A DNA stretch of 57,511 nt from Clostridia bacterium (GTDB taxonomy: Bacteria > Bacillota > Clostridia > Oscillospirales > CAG-272). A program made the translations under genes and the position numbers. The stretch is taken from NCBI GenBank assembly GCA_017461765.1, contig JAFTXO010000043.1:1-57511 (forward strand), read 5' to 3'. Each line of letters starts with the position of its first letter. The first letter of the stretch is position 1. Positions 17,067-28,896 of the stretch are shown here, piece after piece. The notes under the pieces are model-generated. The model worked only from the letters and a program-made list of their open reading frames with translations, was not told where the DNA came from and made no database searches.

Positions 17067-17095
17067 GAAAAAGCACACAAAATGTGTGCTTTTTC
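17067..17095 (-). terminator. terminator of the suf-adhE-kinase operon
   Basis: 13-bp stem 17067-17079 with 17083-17095, directly after the kinase stop at 17097, ending in TTTTTC on the minus strand. Confidence 0.85.
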
Positions 17096-17096
17096 T

Positions 17097-17843
17097 TTAT
17101 TCAAATTCAACTACGTCGATCCATTTATGCAAAAGCTCTGCTTCCTTGGGTATATTTTTTACAGATTGCGATGCCGCAACTATAGGAAGCCATTTTTGCA
17201 CGTATGCTCTTGTTGTACCCGATTTTTCACAGAACAGATTGAGATATTTTTCAGCGAGCGCTTCCTTTCCGTCAAGGCAGAAAAGGAGATACGTTCTTGC
17301 CACGTCGGCAGAAGCATTACCCTGTGTCGCGTGAGCCCAGTCTATAACGTATGCTTCTCCGCTCTCGGTGATAACGATATTTGAGGGGTTGAAATCTCCG
17401 TGGCAGATCTTTTCATGCTTGGGCATCGAGGTAAGACGAACATGAAGATCGTATTTTACCGTGTCGCTGAGCGATGATATTGATATCTTAGCGCGCATTT
17501 TATCTCTAAGCTTTTTAAGTCCCGGAGCTCTTTTTTCGTGAATGGACATCTGAAGCTTGAGGAACATGTCAAGATATTCGTCTTCCTTTTCAGGATATCT
17601 TTCCATAAGGACGTCAAGAGTTTCTCCTACTATATATTCGTATATTATAGTCATTTTTCCCTCTTTTGTCGTTACATCAAGCATTTTCGGAACTTTGATA
17701 CCTGTTTCCTCTATTAACGCGTGTGTAAGGGCTTGTGAAAGGACATCGACCTTGGAATCTTCGTCGTATATCTTTACCGTTTGATTTCCTTCGCGGTATA
17801 TCGTTTTTGCTTTTCTCGTTGCGATTATATTTTCAAGCTTCAT
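17097..17843 (-). CDS. aminoglycoside phosphotransferase/choline-kinase-fold kinase
   Basis: 248 residues of the APH superfamily. N-lobe with KTIYREGNQTVKIY; catalytic loop HGDFNPSNIVI (His-Gly-Asp and the Asn that holds Mg), then VIDWAHA as the DFG-equivalent Asp. It lies 11 bases after adhE and shares its transcript. The family covers antibiotic, choline, thiamine, fructosamine and methylthioribose kinases; nothing here decides the substrate. Its place after adhE gives no obvious clue and it should not be read as a resistance gene. Confidence 0.8.
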   Translation of the reverse strand: MKLENIIATRKAKTIYREGNQTVKIYDEDSKVDVLSQALTHALIEETGIKVPKMLDVTTKEGKMTIIYEYIVGETLDVLMERYPEKEDEYLDMFLKLQMSIHEKRAPGLKKLRDKMRAKISISSLSDTVKYDLHVRLTSMPKHEKICHGDFNPSNIVITESGEAYVIDWAHATQGNASADVARTYLLFCLDGKEALAEKYLNLFCEKSGTTRAYVQKWLPIVAASQSVKNIPKEAELLHKWIDVVEFE

Positions 17844-17854
17844 AATGTTCCTCC

Positions 17855-20467
17855 TTATACTTTTTTATGCGTTCCGTAATATGCATTAAGATACATTTGC
17901 TTTATTTCGCTCATAAGCGGATATCTCGGATTTGCGCCCGTGCATTGGTCATCAAAGGCTTGCTCTACCATCTCGTCAAGACGACTTAAGAATTCCTCCT
18001 CGCCAACGCCGTATTCCATTATTGATTTTTTAATTCCTACTCTTTCCTTAAGCTCATCGATATGGGCAATAAGGGTTTCAAGCTTATCCTCGTCGGTTTT
18101 GCCCTTGAGTCCGAGATAATCGGCAACCTCTGCATATCGAGCAAGGGTATGGGGATGATCGTATTGCGAGAATGTTCCCATCTTCGTAGGCGCTTCCTCT
18201 GCATTAAATCTTATTACTTCATCTATCATAAGAGCATTTGCAACTCCGTGAGGCAAGTGATAGAACGAGCCGAGCTTATGTGCCATTGAGTGACATACGC
18301 CGAGGAATGCGTTTGCAAATGCCATACCTGCCATAGTTGCGGCGTTTGCCATCTTTTCGCGCGCTTCTATGTCATTTTGACCGTTATCGTATGCTCTTGG
18401 GAGATATTCAAAGATCATTTTGAGCGAACGCAACGCAATACCGTCCGTGTAATCGGTAGCCATTATCGATGCATACGCTTCGAGCGCGTGTGTTACAGCG
18501 TCAATTCCCGATGCGGCAGTAAGTCCTTTCGGTGCGCTCATATGAAAATCTGTATCTACTATCGCCATATTAGGGAGGAGCTCATAGTCTGCCAATGGAT
18601 ATTTAACTCCGCTCTTTTCATCGGTGATAACGGCAAACGGCGTTACCTCGCTTCCCGTACCTGCTGAGGTAGGAATAGCGACAAAATATGCTTTCTCGCC
18701 CATTTTGGGGAATGCGTAAATTCTTTTACGGATATCCATAAAGCGCATTGCCATATCCATAAAATCTGCCTCGGAATGCTCATAAAGTACCCACATTATT
18801 TTAGCTGCGTCCATGGCGCTACCGCCGCCGAGTGCGATTATTACATCGGGGGAGAAGGAGATCATCTGCTTAGCGCCTTCCTTTGCACACGCAAGTGTAG
18901 GATCGGGCTCTACGTCGTGGAAGGTTGCGTACTGGATACCAATTTCATTAAGCTTATCGGTTATAGGCTTTATATATCCGTTTTCAAAAAGGAATTTGTC
19001 AGTAACTATGAAGGCTTTTTTCTTATTCATAACGGTTTTCAGCTCGTCAAGTGCAACTGAAAGACAGCCTTTTTTGATATATACCTTTTCGGGTACTCTG
19101 AACCAAAGCATATTTTCCCTCCTTATTGCAAGTGTTTTTATATTAAGAAGATGCTTCACTCCTACGTTTTCGGAGATAGAGTTTCCTCCCCATGAGCCAC
19201 AGCCGAGTGTGAGTGACGGGGGAAGGCGGAAGTTATAAACATCTCCTACTCCGCCGTGTGAGGAGGGTGTATTTACAAGGATACGGCACGTTTTAAGAGT
19301 GAATTTAACCTTATCTATCTTCTCTTTTTCCGTATATTCATTAAGATATACAGACGAGGTATGGCCAAGACCGCCGTCCTCTATAAGATGATACGCCTTA
19401 TCGAGCGCGTCATCAAAGCTTTTTGCCTTATACATTGCAAGAACGGGAGAAAGCTTTTCGTGTGCAAATTCCTCGCTCAGATCGACCTTATGGACCTCAC
19501 CTATGAGTATTTTTGTTTTAGGATCAACATCGACACCGGAAAGCTTTGCTATCGTATATGCGCTTTGACCTACTATTTTAGCGTTAAGAGCACCGTTTAT
19601 GATGATCGTTTTTCTTACCTTTTCCGTTTCCTCGGAATTAAGGAAATAACAGCCTCTTCTTTTGAATTCGTCCTTAACCTTTTTATATACTCCGTCGAGC
19701 ACGATAACCGACTGCTCTGATGCGCAGATCATACCGTTATCAAAGGTTTTTGAATGGATTATAGAGTTTACCGCAAGCAATATATCGGCACTGTCGTCGA
19801 TTATCGCAGGTGTATTTCCTGCTCCTACGCCAAGGGCAGGCTTTCCGCTTGAGTATGCGGCTTTCACCATTCCGGGTCCGCCTGTTGCCAAAATTATATC
19901 CGCGGTGCTCATTAAAAAGTTCGTGAGCTCAAGGTTGGGCACGTCTATCCAAGCGATTATATCCTCAGGTGCGCCTGCGGCAACTGCCGCTTCAAGAACT
20001 GTTTTTGCGGCTGAAATCGTACTGTTTTTAGCTCTTGGATGCGGGCTTATTATAATTCCGTTTCTTGTTTTAAGCGCAAGAAGCGTTTTGAATATTGCCG
20101 TAGATGTGGGGTTTGTAGTGGGGATTACAGCAGCTATTACGCCTATCGGAGATGCTATTTTTTGATATCCACCCGCTACATCCTCCTCAATAACTCCGCA
20201 AGTTTTTTCGTCTCTGTACTTATTATATACGAACTCGGAGGCGAGGTGGTTTTTTATAACCTTATCCTCGACAACACCCATTCCTGTTTCAGAAACTGCG
20301 AGCTTGGCAAGGGTTATTCTTTCCTTATTTGCCGCAATTGCCGCCGCTGTAAATATTTTATCGACCTGCTCTTGCGTATATGTCGCAAATTTCTCCTGCG
20401 CCGCTCTTACTCTTTTAAATGCCTTCTCAAGAGTCTGTATATCTTCGATCTTCTGATATTCTTTCAT
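17855..20467 (-). CDS. adhE: bifunctional acetaldehyde/alcohol dehydrogenase AdhE
   Basis: 870 residues, the usual AdhE length. Residues 1-440 are the CoA-acylating aldehyde dehydrogenase, catalytic Cys248 in FDNGMICASEQ. Residues ~455-870 are the iron-type alcohol dehydrogenase: GGGSAMDAAK nucleotide site, GTGSEVTPFAVITD, and the metal-site histidines in CHSMAHKLGSFYHLPHG. It turns acetyl-CoA to ethanol with two NADH, forming spirosome filaments in relatives. The ATG follows GGAGATTTTT. It begins 18 bases after the SufB/D gene, so it probably shares the suf promoter, tying ethanol production to Fe-S assembly genes. Confidence 0.97.
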   Translation of the reverse strand: MKEYQKIEDIQTLEKAFKRVRAAQEKFATYTQEQVDKIFTAAAIAANKERITLAKLAVSETGMGVVEDKVIKNHLASEFVYNKYRDEKTCGVIEEDVAGGYQKIASPIGVIAAVIPTTNPTSTAIFKTLLALKTRNGIIISPHPRAKNSTISAAKTVLEAAVAAGAPEDIIAWIDVPNLELTNFLMSTADIILATGGPGMVKAAYSSGKPALGVGAGNTPAIIDDSADILLAVNSIIHSKTFDNGMICASEQSVIVLDGVYKKVKDEFKRRGCYFLNSEETEKVRKTIIINGALNAKIVGQSAYTIAKLSGVDVDPKTKILIGEVHKVDLSEEFAHEKLSPVLAMYKAKSFDDALDKAYHLIEDGGLGHTSSVYLNEYTEKEKIDKVKFTLKTCRILVNTPSSHGGVGDVYNFRLPPSLTLGCGSWGGNSISENVGVKHLLNIKTLAIRRENMLWFRVPEKVYIKKGCLSVALDELKTVMNKKKAFIVTDKFLFENGYIKPITDKLNEIGIQYATFHDVEPDPTLACAKEGAKQMISFSPDVIIALGGGSAMDAAKIMWVLYEHSEADFMDMAMRFMDIRKRIYAFPKMGEKAYFVAIPTSAGTGSEVTPFAVITDEKSGVKYPLADYELLPNMAIVDTDFHMSAPKGLTAASGIDAVTHALEAYASIMATDYTDGIALRSLKMIFEYLPRAYDNGQNDIEAREKMANAATMAGMAFANAFLGVCHSMAHKLGSFYHLPHGVANALMIDEVIRFNAEEAPTKMGTFSQYDHPHTLARYAEVADYLGLKGKTDEDKLETLIAHIDELKERVGIKKSIMEYGVGEEEFLSRLDEMVEQAFDDQCTGANPRYPLMSEIKQMYLNAYYGTHKKV

Positions 20468-20485
20468 AAAAATCTCCTATGGGAA

Positions 20486-21403
20486 TTATTTAATGAAACC
20501 GCTTACTATTTGCTCTTCCGCTTCCTTTTCCGTAAGCCCGAGGGTCATCAGCTTTATAAGCTGCTCGCCTGCGATCTTTCCTATTGCCGCCTCATGAATA
20601 AGGCTTGCATCTATACTGTTTGCGGTGATCTCGGGAATAGCGCTTACCGTTGCCTCGTCCATTATGATAGCGTCACACTCGGTGTGTCCTGAGCATTTAT
20701 TGTTACCGTTTATATTTGATTTAAAAACTTGATGAGATCTATCCTTGGCAACTGAACGGGAAATTACGTTTGCGCCCGAATTTTCTCCGTTTAAATCAAC
20801 TGTAAATTCGGTATTTGCAAACTGCTTGCCGTGTGTCATTATTTTTTCGCGGACTACTATTTTGGCATCATTGCCGAGCTTTGCTGTCGTCACTCTGTTT
20901 GTTGAGTCAATGCCCTTTATTTGAGTAGTTTCCATTTCCATATATCCGCCGTCGTCGATTTCAACAACTGTAGTAGGATTCATTACCTTTTCACCGTTTC
21001 CGTCACCGTCGCCGTAATGCTTTTCAACATATTTTACCTTTGCGTTCTTGCCTATATGGAATGAATGGATACCGTCGTGCTGAGATTTTTGATCTCCGCA
21101 GTTATGGATACCGCATCCCGCTATTATAACGACATCTGAATTTTCACCGATATAAAAATCGTTGTAAACGACCTCTTGTATCCCTGTTTCACTTATTATT
21201 ACGGGAATGTGAACGCTTTCATTTACAGTATTCGGCTTTATTATTATATCTATTCCGCTTTTATCGGTCTTCGTTACAATATCGATATTTTTTGTTGTAT
21301 TACGCGAGTCAAGCATACCGTTTGCTCTTATATTATACGCCCCCTCCGGAGTCGAGTGAAGATCAGCTATCTGCATAAGTAAATTCTTTTTTATAATATC
21401 CAT
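20486..21403 (-). CDS. SufB/SufD-family Fe-S scaffold subunit
   Basis: 305 residues from the ATG at 21403 (MDIIKK), preferred because GTGAGGTG sits just upstream; an in-frame GTG at 21415 overlaps the sufC stop. Right-handed beta-helix SufBD fold (HDGIHSFHIGKNAKV, HTECDAIIMDEATVSAIPEI). Conserved Cys in CSGHTEC and the EAAIGKIAGEQL helix near the C-terminus match the SufBD core. Much shorter than E. coli SufB or SufD (about 420-495), and there is only one such gene, so it probably forms a homodimer with two SufC. This is the minimal SUF layout known from anaerobes. Overlaps sufC by the TGA/GTG region. Confidence 0.88.
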   Translation of the reverse strand: MDIIKKNLLMQIADLHSTPEGAYNIRANGMLDSRNTTKNIDIVTKTDKSGIDIIIKPNTVNESVHIPVIISETGIQEVVYNDFYIGENSDVVIIAGCGIHNCGDQKSQHDGIHSFHIGKNAKVKYVEKHYGDGDGNGEKVMNPTTVVEIDDGGYMEMETTQIKGIDSTNRVTTAKLGNDAKIVVREKIMTHGKQFANTEFTVDLNGENSGANVISRSVAKDRSHQVFKSNINGNNKCSGHTECDAIIMDEATVSAIPEITANSIDASLIHEAAIGKIAGEQLIKLMTLGLTEKEAEEQIVSGFIK

Positions 21404-21411
21404 ATCGCACC

Positions 21412-22140
21412 TCACTGATTATCCGTAAGAACCTTACAGGGCGCTATATTTCTGCCCAGAAGCTCAGGTAATATTTCTGATTTCTTTCCGTACTGCTTTA
21501 TTTGTCCGTTTGCTACGACAACGACCTTATCGGCAATATCAAGTATTCTCTCTTGATGAGAGATGATTATTATCGAGCCGTTTGTCTTTTTATACATCTT
21601 TTGAAACACCTGTATCAAATTGTTGAAGCTCCAAAGGTCGATGCCTGCCTCAGGCTCGTCAAAAACAGAAAGCTTAGTTTCTCTTGCCATTATCATAGCG
21701 ATCTCTATTCTCTTAAGCTCGCCGCCTGAGAGAGATGCGTTTACCTCTCTGTCTATATAATCGCGCGCGCAAAGTCCTACCTCTGAAAGATAGGTACAAG
21801 CGTCGGATACATTTATTTTTTTGCCTGCCGCAAGTGTGATAAGATCCTTTACTGTAAGACCTTTAAATCTTACTGGTTGTTGAAATGCAAAGCTTATTCC
21901 GAGCTTTGCTCTTTCGGTTATGGACATATCTGTTATATCCTCGCCATCAAAATATATTTTTCCAGACGTAGGCGTATAAATTCCGGCTATTATCTTTGCA
22001 AGCGTAGACTTTCCGCCGCCGTTCGGTCCTGTTATAGCGACAAATCTATCATCTATTTCAAGTGATACGTCTTTAAGGATCTCTTTTTTCGTAGAGTCTT
22101 CGGTTTCTACTTCAAAAGAAACATTTTCAAGTTTAAGCAT
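21412..22140 (-). CDS. sufC: Fe-S cluster assembly ATPase SufC
   Basis: 242-residue ABC-type ATPase. Walker A GPNGGGKST at 38-46, signature SLSGGELKRIEIAMI, Walker B LSVFDEPEAGID, and IIISHQERIL for the switch His. The GGELKR signature and EAGID D-loop are typical of SufC rather than of transporters, and no membrane subunit is nearby. RBS AAAGGAGG. Promoter-proximal gene of sufC-sufBD-adhE-kinase. No sufS, sufU or sufE gene is in the window. Confidence 0.93.
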   Translation of the reverse strand: MLKLENVSFEVETEDSTKKEILKDVSLEIDDRFVAITGPNGGGKSTLAKIIAGIYTPTSGKIYFDGEDITDMSITERAKLGISFAFQQPVRFKGLTVKDLITLAAGKKINVSDACTYLSEVGLCARDYIDREVNASLSGGELKRIEIAMIMARETKLSVFDEPEAGIDLWSFNNLIQVFQKMYKKTNGSIIIISHQERILDIADKVVVVANGQIKQYGKKSEILPELLGRNIAPCKVLTDNQ

Positions 22141-22204
22141 AAATCCTCCTTTGTGCTTACACGCGTATGCACGATATATTTAACTTAATAATATTATTCT
22201 TATT

Positions 22205-22233
22205 ATTGTATCATACTTTTTTATATATGTGAA
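22205..22233 (-). promoter_or_regulatory. SigA-type promoter of sufC operon
   Basis: Minus strand TTCACA (22228-22233), 17-base spacer, TACAAT (22205-22210) with TATGA before it. Leader of about 60 bases. No obvious IscR-type operator was recognised. Confidence 0.65.
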
Positions 22234-22285
22234 GACATTTTTCGATTTTTCTTATTATTTTGTAGGTATAGCTCTTTTTATATAA

Positions 22286-22314
22286 AGAAAAAATCCGCTG
22301 ATAGCTCAGCGGAT
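22286..22314 (-). terminator. terminator of rplU-prp-rpmA
   Basis: 9-bp stem 22293-22301 with 22306-22314 followed on the minus strand by TTTTTTC; it lies just after the rpmA stop at 22326. Confidence 0.85.
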
Positions 22315-22325
22315 ATTTTCACAAA

Positions 22326-22604
22326 TTATTTCGCATAAACGCTTACACGCTTTTTATCCTTGGAGATGTGCTCAAATTTTACAACGCCATCAGCCAAAGC
22401 GAAGAGTGTATCGTCAGATCCGATACCTACGTTTGTACCGGGATGAATTTTTGTTCCTCTTTGTCTAACAATGATATTGCCGGCAATTACAGCAGAACCG
22501 TCTGCTTTCTTTACGCCAAGACGTTTGGATTCACTGTCACGACCGTTCTTTGTAGAACCAACACCTTTTTTGTGTGCGAAGAACTGTAAACTAAGTCTCA
22601 ACAT
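22326..22604 (-). CDS. rpmA: 50S ribosomal protein L27
   Basis: 92 residues. It carries the Bacillota-type N-terminal extension [10 protein letters not shown], which is removed by Prp after FF so that the mature protein starts AHKKGVGST and can reach the peptidyl-transferase centre. [15 protein letters not shown] and [14 protein letters not shown] are the L27 signatures. The prp gene lies directly upstream, in the usual rplU-prp-rpmA order. RBS GGAGG. Confidence 0.98.
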   Translation of the reverse strand: MLRLSLQFFAHKKGVGSTKNGRDSESKRLGVKKADGSAVIAGNIIVRQRGTKIHPGTNVGIGSDDTLFALADGVVKFEHISKDKKRVSVYAK

Positions 22605-22634
22605 TTTATGTTCCTCCGTTAATCTATTTTACGT

Positions 22635-23003
22635 TTATTTATTGCCATCGTATTTCTTTTCTACAATTTCCACATCAAGATAATCGTAGTACTCCTCGAC
22701 AAGGTCGTTGAGCTGATAAAAATACGCCATGATAAGTCCGGATATTGCATATCTTTTCTTTTCATCATTCTCGTACTCGGGCAATGCGCTACGAGATGTT
22801 ACTCGAATATTCGTGGTTTCTTCGTCAATTTGATAATCCACATCAGCGGAATAAGCGACCTCGATCGCATTTATGATAAGCATCGTCATTGAAGAAAGCG
22901 CTGAGCAAACAATATCCTGTCCCTCCTCAGCAAATCCTGCGTGACCCTGCTCTTCAAATCCCCAGTATGAATCACCCGATTTGAAAAATACGACTTTTGT
23001 CAT
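22635..23003 (-). CDS. prp: ribosomal-processing cysteine protease Prp
   Basis: 122 residues. Catalytic His21 and Cys33 in [18 protein letters not shown], the defining motif. It cleaves the N-terminal extension of L27 encoded next. It starts 14 bases after rplU with no strong ribosome site, so it may rely on coupling to rplU translation. Confidence 0.95.
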   Translation of the reverse strand: MTKVVFFKSGDSYWGFEEQGHAGFAEEGQDIVCSALSSMTMLIINAIEVAYSADVDYQIDEETTNIRVTSRSALPEYENDEKKRYAISGLIMAYFYQLNDLVEEYYDYLDVEIVEKKYDGNK

Positions 23004-23017
23004 GATTTTTTACCGAA

Positions 23018-23329
23018 TTAGCCTTCGATTTTTTCGATTTGGATCTTTGTATAAGGCTGTCTGTGACCGATTTTCTTTTTCTCGTTCTTTTTAGCCTTAT
23101 ATTTCATAACGTAAATTTTCTTTGCTTTGCCGTTACGAACAACTTTAGCTGTTACGGAAGCACCGGAAACATAAGGAGCGCCTGCTACGAAGCCGTTTTC
23201 GTTTGAAATTGCAAGAACATTCTCAAACTTAACTTCTTCTCCCTCGGCTACACCAAGCTTTTCAACGAAGATAATGTCGCCTTCGTTTACTTTGTACTGC
23301 TTTCCGCCTGTTACGATTATTGCAAACAC
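23018..23329 (-). CDS. rplU: 50S ribosomal protein L21
   Basis: 103 residues from a GTG at 23329 ([14 protein letters not shown]). It is preferred over longer in-frame starts, because L21 always begins here and GTGAGGTGC lies 7-8 bases upstream. The [14 protein letters not shown] end is characteristic. The longer frame upstream is the untranslated L21 leader. Confidence 0.97.
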   Translation of the reverse strand: MFAIIVTGGKQYKVNEGDIIFVEKLGVAEGEEVKFENVLAISNENGFVAGAPYVSGASVTAKVVRNGKAKKIYVMKYKAKKNEKKKIGHRQPYTKIQIEKIEG

Positions 23330-23405
23330 GAAAAGCACCTCACTTTCAACTAATCTCGCTAAGCCGGGTAAGCTTTCGCTGTTTTCGACCTCGGCATTAT
23401 GCGGC
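23330..23405 (-). promoter_or_regulatory. probable L21 leader RNA (rplU autoregulatory leader)
   Basis: The ~75-base untranslated leader between promoter and rplU contains purine-rich conserved-looking blocks (AGCGAGATTAGTTGAAAG, then GTGAGGTGC at the ribosome site), in the position of the L21 leader motif known upstream of rplU in Bacillota. I judged this by position and by recall of the motif; a covariance search was not possible. Confidence 0.5.
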
Positions 23406-23411
23406 ACAATG

Positions 23412-23440
23412 ATTTTATCACAAAGGATGTGCGTTGTCAA
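23412..23440 (-). promoter_or_regulatory. SigA-type promoter of rplU-prp-rpmA
   Basis: Minus strand TTGACA (23435-23440), 17-base spacer, TAAAAT (23412-23417) with TG before it: one of the best promoters in the window. Confidence 0.85.
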
Positions 23441-23551
23441 TATGTTTTGGGATAAAATTTAAAAATATTTTTTAGTAATATTATAAAGAATAAACTCGCT
23501 TTTTGAATATTTATTGTTTTACAGTGAAGGATTGAAGCTTGAGGTAGTAAA

Positions 23552-23573
23552 AACGAGGCTCGAAAGCCTCGTT
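23552..23573 (-). terminator. terminator after the lacZ-linked membrane protein
   Basis: 9-bp stem AACGAGGCT/AGCCTCGTT with a four-base loop, directly after the stop at 23577. T-rich on the plus-strand side, fewer Ts on the minus strand (GTTTTTACT). Confidence 0.75.
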
Positions 23574-23576
23574 TTT

Positions 23577-26953
<3,377 letters not shown>

Positions 26954-26966
26954 TTATGGAGCATTT

Positions 26967-27686
26967 ATGAAAAAAACTGTTTTTATTACAGGCGGCAGCC
27001 GTGGGATCGGCGCTCAGACCGTTAAAAAATTTCTTGAAAACGGATACTGTGTCGCTTATACATTTCTTAACACAAAAAAGGAGCTTTTGCCGTTTTTAAC
27101 GGACGAAAACGTTCTTGCTATAAAAGCGGATATCAAAAGCTCAAGTGATATAAAAAACGCTATTGATCAAGCTATTTTACACTTTGGTTCTGTTGATGTT
27201 CTTATAAACAATGCGGGAATAAGCGAATTTTCGCTTTTCACGGACATAAGTGATACAATGTGGGAAAACATGATAAATACCAATCTTTCAAGCGCATTTT
27301 ATGCCTCAAGAGCTGTTTTGCCTCATATGATAAACAAAAAAAGCGGAGTAATTCTGAATGTCGCCTCCATGTGGGGGGAGGTCGGTGCTTCCTGCGAGGT
27401 ACACTACTCCGTTTCTAAGGCAGGGCTTATCGGTCTTACAAAGGCTCTTGCTAAGGAAGTCGGTCTTTCGGGAATACGCGTAAACTGCGTTTCTCCAGGA
27501 CTTATAGAAACGGACATGACATCTCATCTTTCAAACGAGGACAAGCAATCACTTATCGATGAAACTCCTCTTAACAGGATAGGCAAGCCTGAGGATATTG
27601 CCGATGCTCTTTTTTACTTAGCTTCTGATGACGCAAGCTTTATAACGGGTCAGGTTCTTTCGGTAAACGGTGGATTTATAATTTAA
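26967..27686 (+). CDS. short-chain dehydrogenase/reductase, FabG-like
   Basis: 239 residues, classical SDR. Nucleotide site TGGSRGIG at 8-15, NNAG at 80-83, catalytic Ser133, Tyr146, Lys150 (YSVSK), and the C-terminal GQVLSVNGGFII. These features are shared with 3-oxoacyl-ACP reductase FabG. As it stands alone away from fatty-acid genes, a dedicated FabG role is not certain; another carbonyl reductase is possible. Closed by its own terminator. Confidence 0.85.
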   Translation: MKKTVFITGGSRGIGAQTVKKFLENGYCVAYTFLNTKKELLPFLTDENVLAIKADIKSSSDIKNAIDQAILHFGSVDVLINNAGISEFSLFTDISDTMWENMINTNLSSAFYASRAVLPHMINKKSGVILNVASMWGEVGASCEVHYSVSKAGLIGLTKALAKEVGLSGIRVNCVSPGLIETDMTSHLSNEDKQSLIDETPLNRIGKPEDIADALFYLASDDASFITGQVLSVNGGFII

Positions 27687-27710
27687 ACCTCTCTTTGAGA
27701 GGTTTTTCTC
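27685..27710 (+). terminator. terminator of the SDR gene
   Basis: 9-bp stem AAACCTCTC/GAGAGGTTT with a TTT loop, then TTCTC; it begins at the stop codon. Confidence 0.8.
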
Positions 27711-27763
27711 ATCTTCTAAACTGACGGTTGAATTTCAGATGATTTTTTAAAACTATCTCGTTA

Positions 27764-27792
27764 TTGAAAAATCGAAATTTATGTTGTATCAT
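27764..27792 (+). promoter_or_regulatory. SigA-type promoter of the XRE regulator
   Basis: TTGAAA (27764-27769), 17-base spacer, TATCAT (27787-27792). Confidence 0.65.
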
Positions 27793-27832
27793 AAATATGG
27801 GCCCAAAAATACACATTAAAAGGAGAAAGATT

Positions 27833-28366
27833 ATGGCTTTCGATATTACAAAGGTTGGCAATCAAATTGCAGAATTAAGAAAAGATAAAGGTTTAACACA
27901 AGCGGAGCTTGCAAACAGGCTCAATATTTCGTATCAAGCGGTTTCAAAATGGGAACGCGGCGAAAGTGCGCCCGATATTTCCATTTTGACCGATCTTGCC
28001 TCCATTTTGGAAACAACGACCGATAACATTTTAAGCGGAGATCTGAAACTCGTTTCTTACAAAAGAAAGCTTACTGTAAAGGATGCGAGCGAGGCACTTA
28101 AGTGCTTTAACAAAATAGGCACACTTCTTGGCAAGGATAACGCGTTTTATATTGGCGCTATTGAGGGAATAAATTCAAAAATGAATATTGATTTCGAGGA
28201 TTATTTTCACGACAGCTACAAATACGAGGCTCTGCTTGCGGAAGCGATCATTCAATGCATCCGTTGCGGTGCTTATGTGGATATGTCCGATGTTAAACGA
28301 GAATTCAAGGGCGAGCGTTGGATTGAAATAATCTCAAAATTCGCTAAAGAATTCGGTATTTCATAA
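27833..28366 (+). CDS. XRE-family HTH transcriptional regulator
   Basis: 177 residues from the ATG at 27833 (AAGGAGA 5-6 bases upstream). The helix-turn-helix spans about 8-65 (LTQAELANRLNISYQAVSKWERGES). A ~105-residue C-terminal part with mixed helix and an IQCIRCGAY segment has no family I recognise. The target is unknown; the neighbouring SDR and lacZ have separate promoters, so no regulatory partner can be named. Confidence 0.85.
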   Translation: MAFDITKVGNQIAELRKDKGLTQAELANRLNISYQAVSKWERGESAPDISILTDLASILETTTDNILSGDLKLVSYKRKLTVKDASEALKCFNKIGTLLGKDNAFYIGAIEGINSKMNIDFEDYFHDSYKYEALLAEAIIQCIRCGAYVDMSDVKREFKGERWIEIISKFAKEFGIS

Positions 28367-28370
28367 CTAA

Positions 28371-28402
28371 AAAAGCTACGGGGATCCGTAGCTTTTATTT
28401 TT
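28371..28402 (+). terminator. terminator of the XRE regulator
   Basis: 10-bp stem AAAGCTACGG/CCGTAGCTTT with a GGAT loop, then TATTTTTG. Confidence 0.85.
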
Positions 28403-28446
28403 GTTGAACAATTTTTGGGGCTTTTCATTTTTGCGGGAATATTTAT

Positions 28447-28791
28447 TTATAATTTTTTAAAGTAGTGGAACTTTTCTTCAGTATGAGAGAGTCTTCCAAG
28501 ATCACCGATTCGGGATTTTTTATATAAAGATCTTGAGACCTTGAACTCGCGTTTTTCGCTGTCGCTTATTTTAAAGGATATGTATTTTTCTCCGTTTTCT
28601 TCTCTTTTCTCTGCAATCTCGGCTCTTATGACAGTCTTATGCGGCTTATATTCTGATATATCCTGCTGAACGCTTTTGGAATATGTAACAAGAGCATTTT
28701 TTATAAGCAAAACAAGAAAAATGCCTACTATGGCAATCGGTGTAATAAAAAATAATTTTCTTACTATGTCCATTACGATGTCGTAAACCAT
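28447..28791 (-). CDS. DUF2500-like membrane protein
   Basis: 114 residues: one membrane helix at about 13-34, then a beta-rich domain (HKTVIRAEIAEKRE, KYISFKISDSEKREFKVSRSLYKK, GDLGRLSH) matching the DUF2500/YhhM pattern. Function unknown. A second protein of the same type lies at 33065-33406 on the other side of the PTS operon. Own SigA promoter. Confidence 0.7.
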   Translation of the reverse strand: MVYDIVMDIVRKLFFITPIAIVGIFLVLLIKNALVTYSKSVQQDISEYKPHKTVIRAEIAEKREENGEKYISFKISDSEKREFKVSRSLYKKSRIGDLGRLSHTEEKFHYFKKL

Positions 28792-28810
28792 ACTTTCACC
28801 TCTTTATATA

Positions 28811-28839
28811 ATGATATCACAAAGCGGTTTCTTTGTCAA
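28811..28839 (-). promoter_or_regulatory. SigA-type promoter of DUF2500-like gene 1
   Basis: Minus strand TTGACA (28834-28839), 17-base spacer, TATCAT (28811-28816). Confidence 0.8.
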
Positions 28840-28855
28840 CTTTTTAAAAAGGCGA

Positions 28856-28884
28856 AAGAACACGGCTCTGTTCGCCGTGTTCTT
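28856..28884 (-). terminator. hairpin terminator after ptsI
   Basis: 11-bp stem AAGAACACGGC/GCCGTGTTCTT with a 7-base loop, 13 bases past the ptsI stop. The T run is weak (TTTC). Confidence 0.7.
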
Positions 28885-28896
28885 AAATGCCATGCC

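Noticed and set aside
17097-17843. Antibiotic resistance (aminoglycoside phosphotransferase)
   Set aside because: Only the general kinase fold is shown; the gene is embedded in a housekeeping operon and no mobile context surrounds it.
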